Source: an uncultured Anaerotruncus sp. (GTDB taxonomy: Bacteria; Bacillota_A; Clostridia; Oscillospirales; CAG-272). From it: a DNA stretch of 7,005 bases. Positions within the stretch are counted from its first letter, which is position 1. Each line of letters begins with the position of its first letter. The position numbers and the translations under genes are program-made. This document shows positions 1 through 4,185 of this stretch, one piece after another. The notes under the pieces are model-generated. The model had not been told where the DNA came from. It saw only the letters and a program-made list of their open reading frames with translations, and made no database searches. The stretch is taken from contig CATYWI010000064.1 in NCBI GenBank assembly GCA_958414155.1, forward strand, positions 1 to 7,005, given 5' to 3'.

Positions 1-76
1 CATATTCGCCCGCAGGACGCTCGGCAAGCTCAAGCATCACGCGCAGTGCGTATCTGCCCTTTGTTGAAACAAGCAT
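1..76 (-). CDS. Rrf2-family transcriptional regulator, N-terminal part (runs off left edge)
   Basis: Read on the minus strand, the ATG at 76-74 opens a frame beginning MLVSTKGRYALRVMLELAE, the characteristic N-terminus of Rrf2 regulators (IscR, CymR, NsrR type). This is the first helix of the winged helix-turn-helix. Only 25 codons lie in the window. An AAGAGGTGA Shine-Dalgarno (plus-strand 82-90) sits just upstream and supports the start. Rrf2 proteins bind DNA as dimers and control iron-sulfur cluster assembly, cysteine metabolism or redox and NO responses. Which of these applies cannot be told, because the cysteine ligands that distinguish Fe-S sensors lie in the missing C-terminal part. 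In Clostridia such genes often head a cysteine desulfurase/iscU operon, so the genes beyond the left edge may be its targets (inference). Confidence 0.88.
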   Translation of the reverse strand, partial: MLVSTKGRYALRVMLELAERPAGEY

Positions 77-97
77 ATAAGTCACCTCTTTGAAATT

Positions 98-120
98 TAT
101 ACTAAAATACTATACTACTT
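98..120 (-). promoter_or_regulatory. Candidate operator/promoter region of the Rrf2 gene (ATACTA repeats)
   Basis: This AT-rich block upstream of the Rrf2 start contains ATACTA at 99-104 and 107-112, then TACTA at 112-116. Positions 98-114 also form an imperfect dyad with outer arms TATA/TATA. On the minus strand it supplies -10-like hexamers (TATAGT at 114-109, TATAAA at 101-96), but I find no convincing -35 at the right distance. Rrf2 genes are commonly autoregulated through AT-rich, partly symmetric sites overlapping their promoter, which fits. The assignment is inference from position and symmetry. Confidence 0.35.
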
Positions 121-181
121 TTTATGTAGGTTTTATGGCTGGATTTGAAAACAAACGGTAAATTCGGTGCGGGCTGTGTGC

Positions 182-210
182 GCATATTTTTCCGCGTGCG
201 GGAAATAATC
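182..210 (+). promoter_or_regulatory. Candidate forespore (sigma-F/sigma-G type) promoter for the 149-aa gene
   Basis: GCATA at 182-186 matches the sigma-F/G -35 consensus (GYATA / GHATR as known from Bacillus). After a 14-nt gap, GGAAATAATC at 201-210 matches the sigma-F -10 form GGNNANAHTR at every fixed position except the last. Read as sigma-G, the spacer is 17 nt and the -10 is AATAATC against CATNNTA, which is poorer. Transcription would start near 217, about 43 nt before the ATG at 260. No good sigma-A promoter is visible between 77 and 259 on this strand. A short hairpin (GGCGG at 219-223 with CCGCC at 232-236) would lie in the leader, just before the ribosome-binding site. Chance matches to such short consensus sites are common. 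Confidence 0.35.
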
Positions 211-259
211 ATAGCATGGGCGGAGCCTATCCCGCCGATCCCTAAGGAGGAGTGAAAAA

Positions 260-709
260 ATGTCCGATAAAAAAGAAAACGGCAAGTCGCTTGCCGCCGA
301 GATCTACAAGAATACAAAGATGGGAGCCGATTCGATAACCGATCTTATCGGTCACGTTGAAAACGAAAAGCTGAGAGTCGAGATGACCTCCGAGCTTGAC
401 AGATATGAGGAGCTTGCCTCGCGTGCCGCAAAGCTGTCGCGCGACCGCGGCGAGGAGCCGAAGGAGGAGGGCGCGCTTGCAAAGGCAGCCGTCAAGATGA
501 GCATGGCGGTAAACACCATGGCCGATTCGTCCGCGTCTCACATCGCCGAGATGATGATACAGGGCGCCGGTATGGGCGTGACAGACCTGCGCCGCGCCAT
601 CAGCGCCGAGGAACGCCTTGAAAAGCCCGACGCCGAGGCGGTGGCGCTTGCACGTGAAACGGTGAGATTTGAGGAATCGTCCGCCGAGAAGCTGAAGGCG
701 TTTCTCTGA
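260..709 (+). CDS. Conserved hypothetical all-helical protein, 149 aa
   Basis: I cannot name a characterised family for this protein. The ATG at 260 follows a strong AAGGAGG (244-250) at good spacing. The protein is soluble, with no signal peptide or membrane segment, and rich in Ala, Glu and Lys. It looks like four or five amphipathic helices: about residues 9-32, 34-62, 70-93 (followed by a Ser-Ser-His segment and the AEMMIQGAGMG turn), and 100-149. That length and helix count resemble ferritin-like or DUF2383-like four-helix bundles. No clear ExxH di-iron pair is visible, so metal binding is not claimed. From memory, similar proteins with a 'KNTKMG' start and a 'SHIAEMMIQGA' core recur as hypotheticals in gut Clostridia. 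The upstream region offers a possible forespore promoter, which would hint at a spore role, but this is weak. The gene is probably monocistronic and converges on the next gene. Confidence 0.85.
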   Translation: MSDKKENGKSLAAEIYKNTKMGADSITDLIGHVENEKLRVEMTSELDRYEELASRAAKLSRDRGEEPKEEGALAKAAVKMSMAVNTMADSSASHIAEMMIQGAGMGVTDLRRAISAEERLEKPDAEAVALARETVRFEESSAEKLKAFL

Positions 710-760
710 TCCGCAAGGCGGATAGCACGACCTGTACCGCGGCAAAATGCCGCGGTACGG
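709..760. terminator. Two tandem hairpins between convergent genes, without U-tract
   Basis: The first hairpin pairs ATCCGC (709-714) with GCGGAT (718-723) and begins at the last base of the upstream stop codon. The second pairs GTACCGCGGCA (734-744) with TGCCGCGGTAC (748-758) across an AAA loop: 11 perfect base pairs, extendable to 732-760 through a G-T and a C-G pair. Neither strand has a T-run after it, so this is not a canonical rho-independent terminator. Its place between convergent stop codons (709 and 774) suggests a bidirectional terminator or an mRNA 3'-end stabiliser (inference). Confidence 0.55.
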
Positions 761-773
761 TCTGACGGAGCGA

Positions 774-1070
774 TCATTTGCTTTCGTCTTTTGCGCGGAG
801 CTTTTCAAGCTCTGCGCGAAGCGTATCGAGGATCGCCGAGGTCTTTTCCGCATCGTCGAGCGCCGCATCTATCTCCGCCGTATTGTCGGCGTCAAGACGG
901 AGCTTTTTGTAGCAGAGCCTGCCGAGCTTTGAATATTCCTCATCGAGCCTGATCTCAAGATTTTTTATTTTCAGCTTCAGTGCGGCTGTATCGCCGAGCT
1001 TGAGCGCCTCACGTGTTGCCCGGTCAAAAAAGCGTTCCGCGCCGGTTTTGAAGTTTTCCCAGTCCGACAT
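774..1070 (-). CDS. Small coiled-coil hypothetical protein, 98 aa
   Basis: No function is known to me. The ATG at 1070-1068 is preceded by AAAGG and GGCAGGA, and a strong sigma-A promoter lies about 36 bp upstream. The chain is highly charged with no membrane segment. Residues 1-25 form one helix with aromatic residues (WENF, RFF). Residues 26-60 carry a Leu/Ile heptad pattern ending in SKLGRLCYKKL, and residues 66-95 form another Leu-rich coiled coil. It resembles, from memory, a family of short clostridial proteins with the pattern 'KLKLKIxxLExxIxxxYxxLGxLxY' that often end in a zinc ribbon. Here the C-terminus (residues 90-98) is a charged tail with no CxxC pairs, so this would be a form lacking the ribbon. 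Divergent from spoVAC, with start codons 87 bp apart. Confidence 0.82.
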   Translation of the reverse strand: MSDWENFKTGAERFFDRATREALKLGDTAALKLKIKNLEIRLDEEYSKLGRLCYKKLRLDADNTAEIDAALDDAEKTSAILDTLRAELEKLRAKDESK

Positions 1071-1105
1071 TTACATAATCCTGCCTTTCGCATTGATACG
1101 ATAAT

Positions 1106-1134
1106 ATTATACACCCTCGCGGCGGGAATGTAAA
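1106..1134 (-). promoter_or_regulatory. Sigma-A promoter for the 98-aa coiled-coil gene
   Basis: On the minus strand, TTTACA (1134-1129) is separated by exactly 17 nt from TATAAT (1111-1106), and the -10 is preceded by TG at 1113-1112. This is a near-consensus vegetative promoter with a predicted start near 1099-1100, giving a leader of about 30 nt. The -10 overlaps a perfect 10-bp palindrome, ATAATATTAT (1101-1110), in the space shared with divergent spoVAC. Binding there could influence both directions, but no plus-strand promoter was identified with confidence. Confidence 0.75.
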
Positions 1135-1157
1135 TATCAAAATAAAAGGAGATCACA

Positions 1158-1601
1158 GTGAATATCGGAAGTGAAAAATACAAACAGTACGCGGACGCTC
1201 ATGCGCCGAAAAGCCGCGTGGTGCGCAATTCGCTGATGGCTTTTCTGTTCGGCGGACTTATATGCGCCGTCGCCGAGGCGATCACGCGGCTTTATGTCAG
1301 CTTCGGAATGGCACGTGACGACGCCGGACTGCTTACATCCGTTACGCTGATCTTTGTTGCTGCCGTGCTCACGGCTGCGGGCGTTTTTGACAATATAGCA
1401 AAGGTCGCGGGCGCCGGTACGCTCGTGCCTATAACGGGATTTGCGAATTCCGTAGTTTCCGCAGCCATAGACAGCCGCGACGAGGGCTTTGTGCTCGGCC
1501 TCGGTGCAAAAATATTCACCGTGGCGGGACCTGTTCTGCTTTACGGCACTCTGGCGGGCGCCGTGTGCGGTGTGATATACTGGATAGTCAGCCTTTTCTG
1601 A
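1158..1601 (+). CDS. spoVAC: Stage V sporulation protein AC (forespore inner-membrane DPA channel component)
   Basis: SpoVAC acts in the forespore inner membrane, where SpoVA proteins move Ca-dipicolinic acid into the spore and release it in germination; SpoVAC itself is reported to act as a mechanosensitive channel. The GTG start at 1158 follows AAAGGAGA (1145-1152) at good spacing. The 147 aa match the usual family length. Family landmarks in order: KYKQYADAHAPKS at 7-19 (cytoplasmic start with the conserved PKS), AFLFGGLIC at 28-36 in the first membrane helix, TLIFVAAVLTAAGVFDNI at 63-80, GAGTLVPITGFANS at 85-98, the DEGFVLGLG loop at 108-116, and a last hydrophobic helix at 119-145. In most spore formers the gene sits in a spoVAC-spoVAD-spoVAE operon; here no partner is adjacent. 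The next plus-strand gene starts 698 bp after the stop. No clear sigma-G promoter is visible in 1071-1157. The 3' end overlaps an opposing gene by 14 bp. Confidence 0.93.
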   Translation: MNIGSEKYKQYADAHAPKSRVVRNSLMAFLFGGLICAVAEAITRLYVSFGMARDDAGLLTSVTLIFVAAVLTAAGVFDNIAKVAGAGTLVPITGFANSVVSAAIDSRDEGFVLGLGAKIFTVAGPVLLYGTLAGAVCGVIYWIVSLF

Positions 1602-2097
1602 CAGCCGCGCCCGCTGCCTTTTGCACCGCCTCCGGCGAGCGGCAAAGCAACGCAACAACGTATCTGCCGTATATTGCGACAGATACCTCGGCGCCGCTGT
1701 CGCCTGCGACACGTCCGAGAGCCTCGCCGCGTTCACAGCACATCAGCGCCACATCGGCAGCCGAGTCGGTCGAAGTGCATTCAAGCACCGCCGCTTCAAA
1801 GGGGACCTGCCCTGTCGGCAAAAAGACTGCGGCTGAATTGACCAGCGCAAAGGCCGGGGGCGGCGAGCCGTTCCCCCACAGCACGGCGGCAAGTCTGCTG
1901 TCAAGCGCAGAGGGGCTGTCGCTCTCCGTCGATGTGGAATAAACGGTTCCCTCCGGGCAATCCGGGGCGGAGCCGAGCGCGGCGGTGAGCACATCGCACA
2001 CATCGGCGCGCCGGGTGCATCCGGCAAGCACAAGCATACACAAAGCCGCGAGCAGTGCCGCGGCGCATACGAGCCTTACGGCTGATATCGTCTTCAT
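1588..2097 (-). CDS. Putative lipoprotein, DUF4358-like, 169 aa
   Basis: This is a secreted, lipid-anchored protein of unknown function. The ATG at 2097-2095 has an excellent GGAGGA site (plus-strand 2101-2106). Residues 1-26 are a classic type II signal peptide: MKT with R8, a hydrophobic run to 25, and lipobox LAGC with C27 as the lipidated cysteine. The mature part (28-169) is small and acidic. Its C-terminal half has a stretch of residue-count-like character (ADVALMCCERGEALGR, then AEVSVAIYGRYVVALLC, then PEAVQKAA) that resembles DUF4358, a lipoprotein family of Clostridia. The match is by pattern only. The mature part also carries unusually many cysteines, including a CC pair near residue 119. 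It is convergent with spoVAC (14-bp overlap), with a possible forespore-type promoter upstream. Confidence 0.85.
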   Translation of the reverse strand: MKTISAVRLVCAAALLAALCMLVLAGCTRRADVCDVLTAALGSAPDCPEGTVYSTSTESDSPSALDSRLAAVLWGNGSPPPAFALVNSAAVFLPTGQVPFEAAVLECTSTDSAADVALMCCERGEALGRVAGDSGAEVSVAIYGRYVVALLCRSPEAVQKAAGAAVRKG

Positions 2098-2127
2098 TTT
2101 TCCTCCGTCGGGTGTTTCTTTTACGGA

Positions 2128-2156
2128 TATTTATGCCGCCGCGCCGCAATTTATGC
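2128..2156 (-). promoter_or_regulatory. Candidate forespore (sigma-F/G type) promoter for the lipoprotein gene
   Basis: On the minus strand, GCATA (2156-2152) is followed after 14 nt by GGCATAAATA (2137-2128), which fits the sigma-F -10 form GGNNANAHTR with one mismatch (T at position 5). The -35 sequence and the 14-nt gap are the same as in the candidate at 182-210. Transcription would start near 2121, about 24 nt before the ATG at 2097. Caution: the two elements fall in the two copies of an 11-bp direct repeat, so part of the match may come from that repeat. No sigma-A promoter was recognised on this strand. Confidence 0.3.
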
Positions 2157-2159
2157 CGC
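2129..2159. repeat. 11-bp direct repeat, 20-nt period
   Basis: ATTTATGCCGC occurs at 2129-2139 and again at 2149-2159. The second copy is exactly the loop of the terminator hairpin at 2142-2166. The GCCGC end of either copy can also pair with GCGGC at 2161-2165, so alternative RNA folds are possible. The repeat looks local; I did not see it elsewhere in the window. Confidence 0.7.
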
Positions 2160-2173
2160 TGCGGCGTTTTTTT
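2142..2173 (+). terminator. Rho-independent terminator facing right
   Basis: CGCCGCA (2142-2148) pairs perfectly with TGCGGCG (2160-2166) around an 11-nt loop and is followed directly by seven T residues (2167-2173). The only upstream plus-strand gene with no closer terminator is spoVAC, ending 540 bp earlier. The likely use is to end spoVAC transcription after it has crossed the whole lipoprotein gene in antisense, and to shield the strong promoter just downstream. Confidence 0.72.
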
Positions 2174-2186
2174 CGTCGCACGGGGC

Positions 2187-2244
2187 AAAAAAACAAATGA
2201 AATTCCAAAAAAAACTTGCTTTCGAAAACCTTTTGCATTATAAT
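2187..2244 (+). promoter_or_regulatory. Sigma-A promoter with UP-element-like A-tracts, heading the SIMPL-nagA-metG gene train
   Basis: TTGCTT (2216-2221), a 17-nt spacer and a perfect TATAAT (2239-2244) make a strong vegetative promoter with a start near 2251. Directly upstream are A7 (2187-2193) and A8 (2207-2214). Their centres are about 20 nt apart, two helical turns, as in UP elements bound by RNA polymerase alpha subunits. It is the only clear promoter seen before the five rightward genes, so it probably drives at least the SIMPL gene and perhaps the train through metG and tatD. Confidence 0.78.
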
Positions 2245-2266
2245 ATAAAGATAGAATGATATGTAT

Positions 2267-2281
2267 CGCCGCCGTGCGGCG
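2267..2281 (+). promoter_or_regulatory. Leader hairpin just upstream of the SIMPL gene ribosome-binding site
   Basis: CGCCGC (2267-2272) pairs with GCGGCG (2276-2281) around a CGT loop, in the predicted 48-nt leader. The modest AAAGG Shine-Dalgarno (2284-2288) starts three bases after the stem. The hairpin could steady the 5' end or tune ribosome access. No ligand-binding structure is recognisable. Confidence 0.35.
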
Positions 2282-2298
2282 GGAAAGGTTGAGCAACA

Positions 2299-2955
2299 AT
2301 GATAAAGACCGTAAAGACCGAAGGTACCGGTTCGCTGTCCCTCAAGCCGGATCTCATCCGGCTCAATATGACGATATCGGGTGTGCGTCCCGAATATGAC
2401 GCGGTAATGCAGATGTCGGCAGAGCAGAGCGGTGCGCTCTCCGGGTGCTTCCGCGGCATCGGCTTCGGGGATGAAGATATAAAGACCCGGAATTTCAGCA
2501 TAAGCACAGAGTACGAAAGCCGCCGCAACAGCGACGGGAATTACGACCGCGTTTTCGTAGGATATTCATTCCGTCAGGAGCTGTGGATCGAATTCGATGC
2601 CGATAATGCAATGCTCGGGCGTGTGCTGACAGCGCTTTCAAAATGCCCGGCGGTGCCGGAATTCAGGATCGAATACACGTTGCGTGACCGTGAGTCGGCA
2701 AGCCTTGAGCTTTTGGACAACGCAGTCGCCGATGCGCGCCGCAAGGCGGAACGCCTTGCAAAGGCGGCGGGCATGAAGGGCATAATGAAGGCGCAGGACG
2801 TCATTGCGTCGGGCTGCGAGCCGGATATGGTGGTGCGTCCGTTCGGCAATATGATGCTTGCAAAGTGTGCGGCTGAATCCGCGTCTCCCGATATCACACC
2901 GGAAGATATAAATATAATCGATACCGTGACCGTTGTCTGGCAGATAGTTGACTGA
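2299..2955 (+). CDS. SIMPL-domain (DUF541) protein, cytoplasmic form, 218 aa
   Basis: This protein belongs to the SIMPL/DUF541 family (YggE, BP26/OMP28). Its molecular role is poorly known; YggE is linked to oxidative-stress tolerance and BP26 forms a ring-like oligomer. Landmarks are GTGSLSLKPD at 9-18 (the 'G.G.v...PD' start of the domain), DIKTRNFSIST at 60-70, VGYSFRQELWIEF at 87-99, the Ala/Lys helix NAVADARRKAERLAKAAGMK at 141-160, and the closing strand VTVVWQIVD at 210-218. Most bacterial members are secreted or periplasmic, but here the domain begins at residue 3 with no signal peptide, so the protein should be cytoplasmic. The ATG at 2299 has only a modest AAAGG site 10 nt upstream; no better in-frame start is visible. 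First gene of the rightward train, 48 bp before nagA. Confidence 0.9.
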   Translation: MIKTVKTEGTGSLSLKPDLIRLNMTISGVRPEYDAVMQMSAEQSGALSGCFRGIGFGDEDIKTRNFSISTEYESRRNSDGNYDRVFVGYSFRQELWIEFDADNAMLGRVLTALSKCPAVPEFRIEYTLRDRESASLELLDNAVADARRKAERLAKAAGMKGIMKAQDVIASGCEPDMVVRPFGNMMLAKCAAESASPDITPEDINIIDTVTVVWQIVD

Positions 2956-3003
2956 CGCCACGGATAAGACCAAAACTATTTTTCATCCCCGGAGGATAAT
3001 TTT

Positions 3004-4185
3004 GTGCGTACTTTGATCCAGAATGCATTGATATACGATTCCGCGTCACGCTCGTTTTTTGAGGGCGCGCTGCTTTTCGGCGATTCGGAGGGAGAGAAAA
3101 GGATAATAGATGTCCTTCCGGAGTCGAGACACGCATATGCGCATCTTCCGACGCCGGAGCGCCGGATCGATGCCTGCGGCTGTCATATACTCCCCGGCTT
3201 TGTCGATGTACATACTCACGGCAGAGTGTGCGAGGACTTCAACTTCTCGGACGGCGAAGGAATGCGCCGTGCGGCGCTTTCCTATGCCAAAGCAGGTGTG
3301 ACATCTCTTTTCCCGACGCTCGCCTCGGCGCCGTTTTCCGAGCTTTGCCGTGCGGCGGAACTGGTGCGGTCGATGAAGGGAGACAGCGGCGGCGCGTGCT
3401 TCCTCGGCGTTCATCTTGAGGGCAGATATCTCAACCTCAAAAAACGCGGTGCGCACAACCCGGAATACCTTGCTCCACTTGATCCCGCCGAACTTGACGC
3501 TTTTATGGAGTCTGCCGGTCTGCCGGCGCACATCACTGCGGCGCTTGAGCTTGACGGCGACGCTTTCGCGCGCCGTACGCTCGAGCTGGGCGCAACTCTC
3601 GGACTCGGTCACACAGATGCGACATACGATGAGGCATACGCCGCATGGAAGAAATACGGCGTGAGCTTTACGCACCTTTATAATGCAATGCCGCAGATAC
3701 ATCACCGCGAGGGCGGAGCGGCTGCCGCCGCGCTGATGAGCGGCGGATATTGCGAGCTTATATGCGACGGTATGCACATAGCTCCGCATATGGTGGATTT
3801 CACACTGCGGATCATAGGGCTTGACCGCCTTGTCCTGATAAGCGATTCCATGGCGGCAGCCGGGGCGCCGGACGGCGACTATCTTATCGCCGGTACGCCC
3901 GCCCATGTGGTTGACGGTATCGCGCGTACTCCCGACGGTGCGCTTGCCGGCAGCACGCTCGATCTGCGCCGCGCAGTCGAAAATCTTGCGCGCTTCTGCA
4001 ATATCACGGTCGCCGACGCGGTGAAGGCGGCAACGCTGAATCCCGCCGCCGAGGTTGGACTTGCCGGCGAGGTGGGCACGATAGCTCCCGGTGCGCGCGC
4101 CGACATGCTTTTCTGCCATGTTGACGAGGATGAAAAGAAGATCGATCTTTGCCGCGTATTTGTAGGCGGCAAAGAAATAAAATGA
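3004..4185 (+). CDS. nagA: N-acetylglucosamine-6-phosphate deacetylase
   Basis: NagA hydrolyses GlcNAc-6-phosphate to glucosamine-6-phosphate and acetate in the cytoplasm, for amino-sugar use and cell-wall recycling. The GTG start at 3004 follows GGAGG (2991-2995) with an 8-nt gap; 393 aa is the normal length. Amidohydrolase landmarks are PGFVDVHTHG with H70 and H72, metal-ligand E139 in GVHLEG, GAHNP at 149-153, H203 in GHTDAT, H224 in FTHLYNAMP, CDGMHIAP at 254-261 (substrate site), catalytic D281 in LISDSMAAAG, and LAGSTLD at 314-320. By comparison with E. coli NagA, the catalytic set (Glu131, His195, His216, Asp273) is complete. One oddity is that the usual proline after HLEG is arginine (R141). 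No nagB or sugar transporter is adjacent. The next gene overlaps the stop codon as ATGA. Confidence 0.93.
   Translation: MRTLIQNALIYDSASRSFFEGALLFGDSEGEKRIIDVLPESRHAYAHLPTPERRIDACGCHILPGFVDVHTHGRVCEDFNFSDGEGMRRAALSYAKAGVTSLFPTLASAPFSELCRAAELVRSMKGDSGGACFLGVHLEGRYLNLKKRGAHNPEYLAPLDPAELDAFMESAGLPAHITAALELDGDAFARRTLELGATLGLGHTDATYDEAYAAWKKYGVSFTHLYNAMPQIHHREGGAAAAALMSGGYCELICDGMHIAPHMVDFTLRIIGLDRLVLISDSMAAAGAPDGDYLIAGTPAHVVDGIARTPDGALAGSTLDLRRAVENLARFCNITVADAVKAATLNPAAEVGLAGEVGTIAPGARADMLFCHVDEDEKKIDLCRVFVGGKEIK

Noticed and set aside
188..205. Imperfect dyad TTTTCCGC-GT-GCGGGAAA as a terminator or operator
   Set aside because: The loop would be only 2 nt and no T-run follows. It lies within the spacer and -10 of the candidate promoter and is as likely to be chance.
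1071..1157. A sigma-G promoter for spoVAC
   Set aside because: GAATG at 1126-1130 and GCATT at 1090-1094 resemble -35 boxes, but no CATNNTA-like -10 lies 17-18 nt downstream of either.
1565..1942. Plus-strand open frame opposite the lipoprotein gene
   Set aside because: The minus-strand frame has a signal peptide, lipobox and strong Shine-Dalgarno; the plus-strand frame has none of these and starts inside spoVAC.
2235..2242. GCATTATA upstream of the SIMPL gene as a sigma-G -10 element (CATNNTA match)
   Set aside because: There is no GHATR-type -35 at the needed distance, while TTGCTT-17 nt-TATAAT explains the region well as a sigma-A promoter.
3046..4119. Long open frame (357 codons) on the minus strand across nagA
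   Set aside because: It is the antisense frame of a gene with complete NagA motifs. Its translation is rich in Arg, His and Cys and has no recognisable domain, as expected of a GC-rich shadow frame.
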